NCBI GenBank assembly: GCA_964415785.1
Contig: CAYQBU010000104.1
Span: 1-13,898, forward strand
Reading direction: 5' to 3'
Length of the DNA: 13,898 bases
Source of the DNA: SLJM01 sp964415785
Lineage (GTDB): Bacteria > Myxococcota_A > Bradymonadia > Bradymonadales > Bradymonadaceae
Part shown: piece by piece, positions 1 to 7,284 of the stretch
How the letters are laid out: every line of letters starts with the position of its first letter
How positions within the stretch are numbered: position 1 is the stretch's first letter
Notes under the pieces: model-generated
Told to the model about the DNA's origin: nothing
Seen by the model: the letters and a program-made list of their open reading frames with translations, nothing else
Databases searched by the model: none
Position numbers and translations under genes: made by a program

Positions 1-882
1 GAATTCGAGATCGCCCCCGGCGGCATCATCCGCGGACGCGTCGTCGACGCCCAGGGCAACCCCGTACAACAATACCGCCTCGGCCTTCGCTCCATGGAGA
101 TGGACAACCCCGAACATTTTGCCCGCAACCACATGCCACGAGAGCGCATCAACGACCCCGAGGGCGCCTTTGAATTCGGACCACTGCGGAGCGGGCGCTA
201 CCGACTGGTCGCCTGGCAGGATGGCAGCCCTCCCGTCAGCTCCCAGGTCATTCGCCTTCAGGCCGGCGACGAGCACGGCCCCATCACCCTCCAGATGGAA
301 GGCGGCTCCACCCTCCGCGGCCAGATCACCGATGCCGACACCGGCGAAGCGGTCTCCAACGCCCACCTCACCTTCATGCACCCCCTGCCCGGCCGCCAGC
401 CTCCTTATACTCGCAGCGATGAGTTTGGCGATTACGAGCTCGACGAGTTGCCCTCTGGCCTGGCCACTGTGCGCATTCGCCACAACCTCTATCAAACCGA
501 GATCATCGGCGGCCTCGCCATCCCCTCCGACGGACAACTCCAGTTGGACGTGGAGCTCGAGCCCGTCGGCGACGACCCCACGGGCATCTACGTCCAGGGC
601 ATCGGGGCCTCCCTGGAGAGCTCCGATGGCGGCGCTCGCGTCCAGAGTCTTCAAGGCGACTCCCCGGCAGCCCAGGCCGGCCTCCGCGAAGACGACCTCA
701 TCGTCTCCGTCGACGGCACGGACGTCTCCTCCATGACCTCCGACGAGGTCGTCGAGCTTATCCGCGGCGAGCCGGGTACCTCCACCACCCTGCGCACCCA
801 GAGGCAGGGACGAGGTGCCCGCAATATCTCCATTGATCGCGAACGAATTTTCATCCCCCAAGACCGTCCGGTCCGCGAATAA
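1..882 (+). CDS. Carboxypeptidase-regulatory-like / PDZ domain protein (5' end missing)
   Basis: The reading frame is open from the first base, so this is the C-terminal 293 residues of a longer protein. Two beta-sandwich repeats of the carboxypeptidase-regulatory-like type are visible: roughly residues 5-100 (opening with GGIIRGRVVDAQGNPV, closing with GRYRLVAW) and 103-186 (STLRGQITDADTGEAV, then GDYELDELPSG). A PDZ domain follows at about 188-285, with the characteristic core SPAAQAGLREDDLIVSVDG and a following helix (SDEVVELIRG). Proteins of this build in myxobacteria and relatives are usually exported and surface or periplasmic; the N-terminus that would carry the signal peptide is outside the window. 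PDZ domains bind exposed C-termini, so a scaffold or substrate-recognition role is possible, but no catalytic domain is seen in the visible part. The next gene starts 15 nt downstream on the same strand, suggesting cotranscription. The domain calls are firm; the function is unknown. Confidence 0.85.
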   Translation, partial: EFEIAPGGIIRGRVVDAQGNPVQQYRLGLRSMEMDNPEHFARNHMPRERINDPEGAFEFGPLRSGRYRLVAWQDGSPPVSSQVIRLQAGDEHGPITLQMEGGSTLRGQITDADTGEAVSNAHLTFMHPLPGRQPPYTRSDEFGDYELDELPSGLATVRIRHNLYQTEIIGGLAIPSDGQLQLDVELEPVGDDPTGIYVQGIGASLESSDGGARVQSLQGDSPAAQAGLREDDLIVSVDGTDVSSMTSDEVVELIRGEPGTSTTLRTQRQGRGARNISIDRERIFIPQDRPVRE

Positions 883-884
883 CG

Positions 885-897
885 AAGGGTTTCCCTT
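885..897 (+). promoter_or_regulatory. Shine-Dalgarno in a small hairpin before the 898 gene
   Basis: AAGGG (885-889), TTT, CCCTT (893-897) forms a perfect 5-bp stem with a 3-nt loop that ends directly at the ATG of the 620-residue protein. AAGGG is the only Shine-Dalgarno-like sequence at suitable spacing (8 nt), so folding would hide it. The upstream stop codon is at 880-882, so a terminating ribosome would cover this spot. This suggests translational coupling. The complementarity is seen directly; the regulatory role is inferred. Confidence 0.45.
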
Positions 898-2760
898 ATG
901 CACTTGGCTCTATCCCTCCCCGACGCCCCTTCTCTGGCCTCTCACCAACCGCCGCGCCAGTGGCTGCCCTCCCCGGACGCCCTGGCCCAGGCCCTGGCCG
1001 AGGCCTCTCGCGAACCGGCTCCCTCCGGTTTTGCCTCCCTCGCCGAACAAATGGGCGCCCCGGCCATTGATCTGAGCGCCACGCATCTGACTGCCCGCGC
1101 CACCCTCATGGCCGCCGCCCACGGCCGCGCCTTCTACCACCACGAGCTCCGCCGACGCCTCCCCATGCCCCCCGCCCTGGAACCGGAAGTCAAGGTCTGG
1201 GACGGCGGCACCGTCCCCGCCTGGGCCGACGGCGTGTTGGCAGAGCCCAAATACTTTTCGTTCTTCCAGGACGCCCCCTTTCCGGCCTTCAATCCAAACC
1301 ATCGCCGCAAGTGGCGTGCCCACGAATTGCTCCACGGCTCCTCGCGCTTTTTCTGGCATCCCGACATGAGTCGCTTCGAGTTCTATATTAGCGCCCGCCT
1401 CAACGAGTTGGTGCCCGTCCTCCACTGGTATCATCTCGACGAAATTTATCGCCCCCGCTGTCTCCAGCACCTCGACCAGGTCCTGCACCGCCACCACTGC
1501 CTGGACTGCCAGGCAGCGGCCCGACCTTTTTGGGAGCTCGACGCCGACCAAATCGACGCACGTCGCGACCAGGCCATCGAGCATATCCAGGGCGCCTGGG
1601 ATCACCTCGACGAAGAATGGGAGGCCATCGTCAACGAGATCCGCCAGGGGCGCCGCGTGCACACCCCTCGCCCCCGGCTCGACGCCTCCAGCGACGCCAT
1701 CGGCTACATGCGCGCCCACTGGAATCGCGTCACCGCCTGGAGCTTCGGCCACTGGGTGGAGACCTTTTTGGTCGACGGCGTCGACTACTTTTCGCGCCTC
1801 TCCGCGCTTCAACACAACGTCGCCGACACCCTTCATCAGCTCGTGAGCGGTGAGATCGACCTGGACACCGAACAATTCTTCGCCCGTCGCACGCGCAGTC
1901 AACTCCAGGATCTGGGCTACCGCGTCCTCCTGGCTTTGGAGTGGCTCGACCCCGAAGGCGACGACGGCCAGCGGGCGGAAGAAATCCTCATGCCTCAACT
2001 CGAGCAATGCGCCCGGCTCTGCCACCAACTCCTGGACGACACCGACCAGGTCGGCGCCGGACTGGACCAATTCGCCCGCACCTGTCAGGCCTTCTCCCAG
2101 GTCGCCCCCCGCTTCCCCGACGAGATCGCCGACGGCTTCCTGGCCTTTGGCTACCGATTTATCGACCAGCAGGTCTTCGCCGACGCCGCCATCGGCCAGG
2201 TCTTTCAAGGCCTTCAGGACGCCATGCCCGCCACCGCCGAGGCCATCGACGATCCCCTGGCCACCACACGCCAATTTATTCTCCATGCTCACTTCGACAA
2301 ACCGGGCCGTCTCGCGCGACGCTTCGCCACCATCGCCGACGACCTCGAGGCCCCGATTCACACCGATCTGACTCGCTTTGAAGCCATGGCCAACGACGAG
2401 CCCCGCCGCGACCGAGAAGCCCTCCACTTTGGAGCGCTCCCCGCCCACCCCGCCGACCTTCGCGACCTCAACGGCACCTTGCGCCCCAACCGCACCCTCC
2501 GTCGCCACACCTTTGACGCCGACCTCCTTCGCTCCATTACCGAGCAACCCCTTGACGCCGACGGCCCCGTTGCCGTCGCCGCATGCCTCGTCGACGGCGA
2601 TCTTCGACTGATCATCGAAGACGACTCCATCGCCACCATTCTCGACGCCCTGGACGCCGACCAACCCCTGGAGGACTGGTTCCACTTTTCCCTCGAAGAA
2701 CCCCTGATGCGACTCCTTCAATCCCAGCACCTCATCTGGCTTCCCGCCCCCCGGCGTTAA
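898..2760 (+). CDS. Uncharacterised 620-residue protein with HELLH (zincin-like) motif
   Basis: I do not recognise this family. The ATG at 898 is preceded by AAGGG at 885-889, which fixes the start. There is no signal peptide or membrane segment, so it is probably cytoplasmic. The most telling feature is HELLH at residues 142-146 (H142, E143, H146), which matches the HExxH zinc-metallopeptidase signature. It lies in an aromatic-rich region, and 24 residues later a helix-like stretch RLNELVPVLHWYHLDE contains N169-E170, a plausible third zinc ligand of gluzincin type. A Cys/His cluster follows (C188, C201, C204, several His). The remaining ~400 residues look largely helical, with a distinct C-terminal segment of about 100 residues. 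It lies 15 nt after the PDZ-protein gene, probably in the same operon. Peptidase activity is a hypothesis from one short motif; it could equally be a non-enzymatic helical protein. A long antisense frame opposite it is a codon-bias shadow. Confidence 0.8.
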   Translation: MHLALSLPDAPSLASHQPPRQWLPSPDALAQALAEASREPAPSGFASLAEQMGAPAIDLSATHLTARATLMAAAHGRAFYHHELRRRLPMPPALEPEVKVWDGGTVPAWADGVLAEPKYFSFFQDAPFPAFNPNHRRKWRAHELLHGSSRFFWHPDMSRFEFYISARLNELVPVLHWYHLDEIYRPRCLQHLDQVLHRHHCLDCQAAARPFWELDADQIDARRDQAIEHIQGAWDHLDEEWEAIVNEIRQGRRVHTPRPRLDASSDAIGYMRAHWNRVTAWSFGHWVETFLVDGVDYFSRLSALQHNVADTLHQLVSGEIDLDTEQFFARRTRSQLQDLGYRVLLALEWLDPEGDDGQRAEEILMPQLEQCARLCHQLLDDTDQVGAGLDQFARTCQAFSQVAPRFPDEIADGFLAFGYRFIDQQVFADAAIGQVFQGLQDAMPATAEAIDDPLATTRQFILHAHFDKPGRLARRFATIADDLEAPIHTDLTRFEAMANDEPRRDREALHFGALPAHPADLRDLNGTLRPNRTLRRHTFDADLLRSITEQPLDADGPVAVAACLVDGDLRLIIEDDSIATILDALDADQPLEDWFHFSLEEPLMRLLQSQHLIWLPAPRR

Positions 2761-2777
2761 CGATATGGCGGTCGCAC

Positions 2778-2805
2778 TTGCCATCCCGACCTGAGCGTCT
2801 ACGTT
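2778..2805 (+). promoter_or_regulatory. Weak candidate sigma-70-like promoter for the sugar dehydrogenase gene
   Basis: TTGCCA (2778-2783) matches the -35 consensus at 5 of 6 positions. It is followed after 16 nt by TACGTT (2800-2805), a poor -10 match (3 of 6). It is placed sensibly about 70 nt before the chosen start in the 112-nt gap. The -10 is weak and sigma factors of this lineage may prefer other sequences, so this is only a candidate. Confidence 0.2.
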
Positions 2806-2872
2806 TTTTCGACGACTGATGATCTGGCTTGTGCAGTACTATTGTTCGCCTATTTGCTCTGAAGTTGATGCC

Positions 2873-4096
2873 ATGCGCTCTACCCCACCTCTGTTTATCC
2901 TCGCTCTCTCATCATTGCTCGTCGCCTCCGCCCCTCTGATGGGCTGCAACTCCGAGACCGATGAGCCCGACCCGGAGGCCAACGTCTCCGAGGATAACGA
3001 CAACTCCAACGCCAATGGCGACGACAAGCACTTCACCGAGAGCACCGAGTACCCCACCATCGAGGTCACTCGTATCGCTCATCCCCTCGACCACCCCTGG
3101 GCGGTGGCCCCCCTGCCCGATGGGCGCCACCTGGTCACCGAACGCGGCGGGGCCCTCAAGCTCATCGACGATGGAGAGATCACCGACGTCGATGGCGTCC
3201 CCGACGTCCATGCCACCAACCAGGGTGGCCTGTTGGACGTCGTCCTTCACCCCGACTTCGAGGACAATCAGACCATCTACCTGACCTACTCCCGCCAGGA
3301 AGAGGGCGGCTCCGACACCACCACCGCCCTGGCCCGCGCAGAATTCGACGACGATGGCCCCTCCCTGGAAAACCTAGAAGAGCTCTTCGCCCAGGATCGC
3401 TACTCCGAACCGGGGCGCCACTACGGATCGCGTGTCGCCTGGCTCTCCGATGGCACCCTGCTATTGACCGTCGGTGATCGCGGAGCCGACCCGCCTCGCG
3501 CTCAGGACACCGACGACCACGCCGGTTCCGTCCTTCGGCTTACCGAAGACGGCGACGTCCCCGACGACAACCCCTTCGTCGATGACGACGACGTCCTCGA
3601 CGAGATCTGGACCTACGGCAACCGAAATATCCAGGGCATCGTAGTCGCCGATGATGACACCGTCTGGGCCACCGAACACGGACCTCGCGGCGGCGATCTT
3701 CTCCATCGATTGGAGCCGGGCCTCAACTACGGCTGGCCCACCGTCACCCAGGGGCTCAATTACGCCGACCAAGAGCCCTTCCCGGACATGGAAGCGCGCA
3801 GCATGGAGGGCATCGAGGATCCCTTCTATGAATTCCTCCCCACCCACGCCCCCTCGGGCCTCGCCCTCATCACCACCGATCGCTTCCAGCACTGGGAAGG
3901 TAACCTGCTCGCCGGAGGCCTCCGCTCCGAGCGCATCCGACGCGTGACCTTTGACGACGAGGAGGTCCTCCACGAAGAGGAACTCCTCCTTCAGCGCATC
4001 GGTCGAATCCGCGACGTCCGCGAGGATCCCAACGGCGATATTCTTGTGGCCACCGATCGCGGCGACGGCGGCCTCTATCGCATTACGCCCGACTGA
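2873..4096 (+). CDS. PQQ-dependent aldose sugar dehydrogenase (YliI/GSDH family), lipoprotein
   Basis: This protein (407 residues) belongs to the glucose/sorbosone dehydrogenase family of six-bladed propellers that oxidise aldose sugars with PQQ. I chose the start at 2873 because it gives a clean lipoprotein signal peptide (hydrophobic residues 7-20, lipobox LMGC, C25), with GAAG 8 nt upstream; the ATG at 2819 would add an unrelated N-terminus. An Asp/Asn-rich linker (about 26-55) leads into the propeller. Family landmarks follow in order: HPWAVAPLPDGRHLVTERGG, NQGGLLDVVLHPDF, GRHYGSRV, VGDRG, YGNRNIQG, EHGPRGGD, NYGWP, APSGLAL and GRIRDVREDPNGDI. H183, D202 and R251 align by motif with the catalytic His144/Asp163/Arg228 of Acinetobacter soluble glucose dehydrogenase; the His-Asp spacing of 19 is identical. 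Expected site: periplasmic face of a membrane, passing electrons to the respiratory chain. No PQQ-synthesis gene is in the window. The family is confident; the substrate is unknown. Confidence 0.92.
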   Translation: MRSTPPLFILALSSLLVASAPLMGCNSETDEPDPEANVSEDNDNSNANGDDKHFTESTEYPTIEVTRIAHPLDHPWAVAPLPDGRHLVTERGGALKLIDDGEITDVDGVPDVHATNQGGLLDVVLHPDFEDNQTIYLTYSRQEEGGSDTTTALARAEFDDDGPSLENLEELFAQDRYSEPGRHYGSRVAWLSDGTLLLTVGDRGADPPRAQDTDDHAGSVLRLTEDGDVPDDNPFVDDDDVLDEIWTYGNRNIQGIVVADDDTVWATEHGPRGGDLLHRLEPGLNYGWPTVTQGLNYADQEPFPDMEARSMEGIEDPFYEFLPTHAPSGLALITTDRFQHWEGNLLAGGLRSERIRRVTFDDEEVLHEEELLLQRIGRIRDVREDPNGDILVATDRGDGGLYRITPD

Positions 4097-4220
4097 TCTT
4101 GGATCATCCTGGAGATCTTCGGCGATCAATTTAAACTAAGTTTCTTGTCCCCCTTGCTACTGCTTGTTACGCTCGCCTTGATCGGCAACGTATTTTCAAA
4201 GCAGTGCACCCGGACTTCCT

Positions 4221-5822
4221 ATGTCATTGATCGGCGTCTTCTCCAGTGGCGATGTCATTGAAAATCGGTATCACCTCGACTTTTTGGTCCATGAGGGCCG
4301 GTGGGGCGATATTTACCGCGCCACGGATCGGCTCAACGACCGGCCCGTGGCCCTTCGCTTCTTTCCCATCAGCGAAGATGGGCCGGCCCAATATGAGCGT
4401 TTTACCTCCCACGCTCGGGAACTCAATGGCATGAGCGCCCCTGGGCTGCTCACTCCCATCGATCACGGCATGGCCCGCGAGATTCCCTACCTCGTGTCTC
4501 GCTGGGCCAAGGGACAGAGCCTCAAGGACTACCTCGCCGAATTTGGCACCCTCAACGTCGGCCAGTCCCTCATCCTTATCGAGCACCTCCTGCGGGCGCT
4601 CCGCAGCGCCCACAAAGCTCAATTGGCCCACGGCCTAATCCGTCCCACCAAGATCTTCGTCCACGATCTCGACGGCGACTCTCCTCTGATCAAGCTCGTC
4701 GACTTTCAAATTTGGCGTTTCTACGAATGGTCCTCCGGCGAGGACGCTTTCGATCAGCAAAACCTTTCGCGCCGCGTGATCCGCTATACGGCCCCGGAGG
4801 TGATCAACGACCAGCGCATTCTACCGGCCACCGACCTCTTTGGCATCGGGCTCGTCGCCCTGGAAGCCCTCCAGGGAGAGCCAGCCCTCGATGAAAATGA
4901 CCGCATCGCCCTCATTGGTCGTCAGGTCAGTGACGAGGTCTTCGAGCTGCCCGACGACGTTCCGGCCAGCGACGGACTGCGCGCCTACCTCTCCCTGCTC
5001 CTCGACAAGGAGATCTCTGCTCGCTTCGAACACGCCGGTACAGCTCTGGACGCCTTCCACGCCAACCAGGCCGAATTCAACGCACCCACCGTAAAGCGAA
5101 AGACCACCCCCGGCCAGAATGAATCGGACGCCGAGGAAGAACTTTTCGGAAAGGATCCGGACCAGGTCCGCGCTCTCTCCGACGGTGAGCGCCTCGACGG
5201 AAGCTCCGACAGAGACGACCCCCTCTTTGAAGAAGGCACCGACTTCGGCGACTACTACGACGAGGACCAACCCGCCTCCTCGAACTCCAAACCGGGCGAA
5301 CAATCCTCTGCTGCCGGCCCCAAGGACGATCAGGACGACGCAGACGACGAGCTCGATCCCACCATCGCCGACGAGGTCCCCAGCGCTTCCCACCGAGACC
5401 GCATCCTCACCGCCAATGAGACCCGGGCCAAATCCTCATCTGGCCCCGGCCCACTGGACGACGAGGACGATGAGCAATCCCTGCAAGTCGCCGCCCTCAT
5501 CTCCATCGCCGCCCTCGCCGTTATCGCCATCGCCTCCTACTTCCTCATCTTCCACGACTCCGGCGATCCCGCCATGGCTCAGGAACAGCCCACCGAGGCC
5601 GCCGCGGAAACCGAGGACCAGACCTATATCATCGAGATCCACACCGATCCCCCTGCCCAGCGCGTCCTCGTCGCCGGCGCCACTGAGGGCATGAGTCCCC
5701 TCCAAGTGGAGGTCGCCGACAGCGACTTTCCCCTCGAGATCCGTGCCCGCAAAGACGCCAATAATATCCAGGAAAAGATCCTGGAGGCCCCCCAGGATTT
5801 GGTCACCTTCTCATTCGATTGA
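4221..5822 (+). CDS. Membrane-anchored pseudokinase with PEGA-like C-terminus
   Basis: A 533-residue protein. Residues ~17-280 have the bacterial Ser/Thr kinase fold (EGRWGDIYRATDRLNDRPVAL, HGLIRPTKIF, VDFQIW, YTAPEV, TDLFGIGLVALEAL). Catalytic positions are missing: the VAIK lysine is R46, the HRD aspartate is L139, the HRDLKPxxN asparagine is K144, DFG is DFQ (161-163), and the first glycine of the P-loop is H24. APE (191-193) is kept for the fold. This is therefore a predicted pseudokinase, more likely a scaffold or ligand sensor than a phosphotransferase. A very acidic low-complexity linker (~285-420) precedes one transmembrane helix (~423-445, AALISIAALAVIAIASYFLI). The 85-residue outer tail contains a PEGA-like beta domain (~470-533, HTDPPAQRVLVAGATEGMSP). 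Kinase-TM-PEGA is a common layout in this part of the bacteria. It stands alone after a 124-nt gap with no convincing promoter or Shine-Dalgarno, and converges with the minus-strand glycosyltransferase 14 nt away. Confidence 0.9.
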   Translation: MSLIGVFSSGDVIENRYHLDFLVHEGRWGDIYRATDRLNDRPVALRFFPISEDGPAQYERFTSHARELNGMSAPGLLTPIDHGMAREIPYLVSRWAKGQSLKDYLAEFGTLNVGQSLILIEHLLRALRSAHKAQLAHGLIRPTKIFVHDLDGDSPLIKLVDFQIWRFYEWSSGEDAFDQQNLSRRVIRYTAPEVINDQRILPATDLFGIGLVALEALQGEPALDENDRIALIGRQVSDEVFELPDDVPASDGLRAYLSLLLDKEISARFEHAGTALDAFHANQAEFNAPTVKRKTTPGQNESDAEEELFGKDPDQVRALSDGERLDGSSDRDDPLFEEGTDFGDYYDEDQPASSNSKPGEQSSAAGPKDDQDDADDELDPTIADEVPSASHRDRILTANETRAKSSSGPGPLDDEDDEQSLQVAALISIAALAVIAIASYFLIFHDSGDPAMAQEQPTEAAAETEDQTYIIEIHTDPPAQRVLVAGATEGMSPLQVEVADSDFPLEIRARKDANNIQEKILEAPQDLVTFSFD

Positions 5823-5836
5823 TCACCGCCATCGCG

Positions 5837-7120
5837 CTATTCGATTTCGGCGATTTTGGCGTCCAAGATCCGGTCGTACATACGCACCATCTGGTCATCG
5901 ACGGCCCGTCGGCTAAAGTGGTTCCCTGCCAGAGAGCGTGCCCTCCAGCCCATATCGTCTAGCCCCGCCGGATCTCTCAACATCTGTTCCAGGGTCGCGA
6001 TCAGCGAGCTTCGCTGGCCCTCGTAGACCAACTGTCCCGTCGTCCCATTCTGGACCACTGAGCGCGCCCCTGGCGTGTCGTAGCCCACGGTGGGCACGCA
6101 CAGCGCCGCCGCTTCCATTAACCCATCGTGAGGCGTCGACGCCTGCCCCATCCAGGCGAGCACATCCATCGCTCGATAGGGAAGCGCCGACGGCATTTCT
6201 CCGTCGATCACCTGCACCACCCCTTTGTCGATCCAGGGCCTGAGTCTTCGCATCTGCCCCGATGCGACCTCTCCACGGGTGGCGATCAGCCATCCCACGG
6301 CGGGCTCACTTGCGCTCAGCACCTCGATCGCCTCCAGGAGGCAATCCGCTCCGTGGCGACGCGTTAGCGGGCCCACCATCCCCACCACCTGACGCCAGCG
6401 CGAGGGCAGCCCCAACTCCTCTCGGGCCTCTTCTCGCATTGGATCGCCCTGTTCCGGCAATTGATAGGTCTCCAGATCCACCCCCGCCCCGCCGATGGAA
6501 ATCTCCAACTGTTCAGACTCCACGATCTCCAGGTCCTGCACCAACTGAAAATCGAACTCCGTGCTCACGATATAGCGATCCACGGCCCCCGACAGCCACC
6601 GATACCAGCGCTTCATCCACTGGCGATAGGGCATTCCCGTGACCCGGTTGAGCCCCTCTTCCGCTCCCTCCAACCAGCCGGGAACCCCCAATGCTCCCAG
6701 CGGTCCCAGGGGCAATTTCCAGGGGTCCTCTTCCAGCCAGTGGTAATCGAGTGTCACAAAGGTCGCCGGACCGCCCACCTGTTTGGAGGCAAAGGCCGTC
6801 AACCAGGCGACGCGGTGACCGAAGGCGTGGACCATCAGTGGCCCCGTCTCGATCAGGTGGGCCTGAATCATTACATAGGCCCCCAGCATCCCCGCCGCAT
6901 TATAAGCTTTACCCACGGGTATTGGCTGCGTGGCATAGCCCCGGGCCTCCAACTCCTGGAGCCCTCTTCCCGGCGCCGCAAACACCTCCACTTCCAGCCC
7001 CTCGCGACGCATCATCTCCATGCGACTCAAATAACGGCGAAGCACCTCATCGCCATCTCGGGCCACGAACACCGCTCTGGGGCTCCCCTCGACACCTTCG
7101 ATCTCTGCCCCATCGCTCAT
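5837..7120 (-). CDS. GT4-like glycosyltransferase (GT-B fold)
   Basis: A 427-residue protein that transfers a sugar from an activated donor to a lipid, polysaccharide or protein acceptor, in the manner of family 4 enzymes; the acceptor cannot be told. The N-terminal Rossmann domain (~14-190) includes VHAFGHRVAWL (97-107) and LDYHW. The C-terminal donor-binding domain begins after GGAGVDLETY (210-219), a typical GT4 linker, followed by VGMVGPLTRRHGADCLLEAI and the donor-site block MEAAALCVPTVGYDTPGA (335-352) ending in NGTTGQLVY. The second glutamate of the usual EX7E motif is E336, but the position of the first is S328. No signal peptide or transmembrane helix is evident, so cytoplasmic or peripheral. 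The ATG at 7118-7120 has an excellent AAGGAG at 7127-7132, 6 nt away. No other sugar gene is nearby, so it is not part of a visible polysaccharide cluster. It is transcribed divergently from the helicase operon. Confidence 0.88.
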   Translation of the reverse strand: MSDGAEIEGVEGSPRAVFVARDGDEVLRRYLSRMEMMRREGLEVEVFAAPGRGLQELEARGYATQPIPVGKAYNAAGMLGAYVMIQAHLIETGPLMVHAFGHRVAWLTAFASKQVGGPATFVTLDYHWLEEDPWKLPLGPLGALGVPGWLEGAEEGLNRVTGMPYRQWMKRWYRWLSGAVDRYIVSTEFDFQLVQDLEIVESEQLEISIGGAGVDLETYQLPEQGDPMREEAREELGLPSRWRQVVGMVGPLTRRHGADCLLEAIEVLSASEPAVGWLIATRGEVASGQMRRLRPWIDKGVVQVIDGEMPSALPYRAMDVLAWMGQASTPHDGLMEAAALCVPTVGYDTPGARSVVQNGTTGQLVYEGQRSSLIATLEQMLRDPAGLDDMGWRARSLAGNHFSRRAVDDQMVRMYDRILDAKIAEIE

Positions 7121-7126
7121 ACTGCT

Positions 7127-7132
7127 CTCCTT
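7127..7132 (-). promoter_or_regulatory. Strong Shine-Dalgarno (AAGGAG) for the glycosyltransferase
   Basis: Reading the minus strand, AAGGAG is followed by 6 nt and then the ATG at 7120-7118. It is the best ribosome-binding site in the window. It fixes this start, whereas most plus-strand genes here have weak or no such sequence. Confidence 0.75.
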
Positions 7133-7173
7133 GTCTCATATTTCGTCGGGTGCTGCTTTCATTCGCCCCACGA

Positions 7174-7202
7174 GTAGTAAAACCTTCGATCCCTGTGGTC
7201 AA
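7174..7202 (-). promoter_or_regulatory. Candidate sigma-70-like promoter for the glycosyltransferase
   Basis: On the minus strand, TTGACC (7202-7197) is 5 of 6 to the -35 consensus. It is followed by a 17-nt spacer and TACTAC (7179-7174), a moderate -10 match. The predicted leader of about 45 nt contains the AAGGAG. It lies in the 164-nt divergent gap shared with the helicase operon, for which I could not assign a promoter. Confidence 0.4.
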
Positions 7203-7235
7203 CGAGATCCCTCGACTCTCGCACCGCTCCAGTGT

Positions 7236-7253
7236 TAGCGAGGGGGGGCGCTA
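7236..7253. repeat. Short inverted repeat around a G7 run, upstream of the helicase operon
   Basis: TAGCG (7236-7240) and CGCTA (7249-7253) are perfect inverted arms around an 8-nt centre of A followed by seven G. It is about 32 nt before the chosen start of the helicase gene, so it could be an operator or a 5'-leader hairpin. The arms are only 5 bp, so chance is possible. The G7 run is a likely place for sequencing or slippage errors. Confidence 0.3.
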
Positions 7254-7284
7254 CTGCTTACGATTCTCGACAAGATCCACACTC

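Noticed and set aside
910..2784. A 624-codon open frame on the minus strand opposite the 620-residue protein
   Set aside because: It lacks any recognisable domain, has low-complexity Gly/Val/Glu-rich composition, and is the expected shadow of a GC-rich, C-ending-codon gene. The plus-strand frame has a Shine-Dalgarno and sensible spacing to its neighbour.
2819..2872. Earlier ATG for the sugar dehydrogenase, adding 18 residues
   Set aside because: The added residues would push the signal peptide inward. Starting at 2873 gives a normal lipoprotein signal and lipobox with GAAG at the right distance.
3461..4129. A 222-codon minus-strand frame opposite the sugar dehydrogenase
   Set aside because: The plus-strand frame carries every family motif; the reverse frame is a composition shadow with no domain.
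4097..4220. Promoter for the pseudokinase gene in the 124-nt gap
   Set aside because: Several TTG-containing hexamers (TTGTCC, TTGCTA, TTGTTA) and AT-rich patches exist, but none pairs with an acceptable -10 at 16-18 nt, so no site can be assigned.
6691..7284. N-terminal extension of the helicase fusion frame upstream of 7285
   Set aside because: It would overlap the well-supported glycosyltransferase gene by over 400 nt. The translated extension is Pro/Arg/Ser-rich with no domain, as expected for an antisense shadow. GTG 7195 is possible but would lie within the divergent promoter region.
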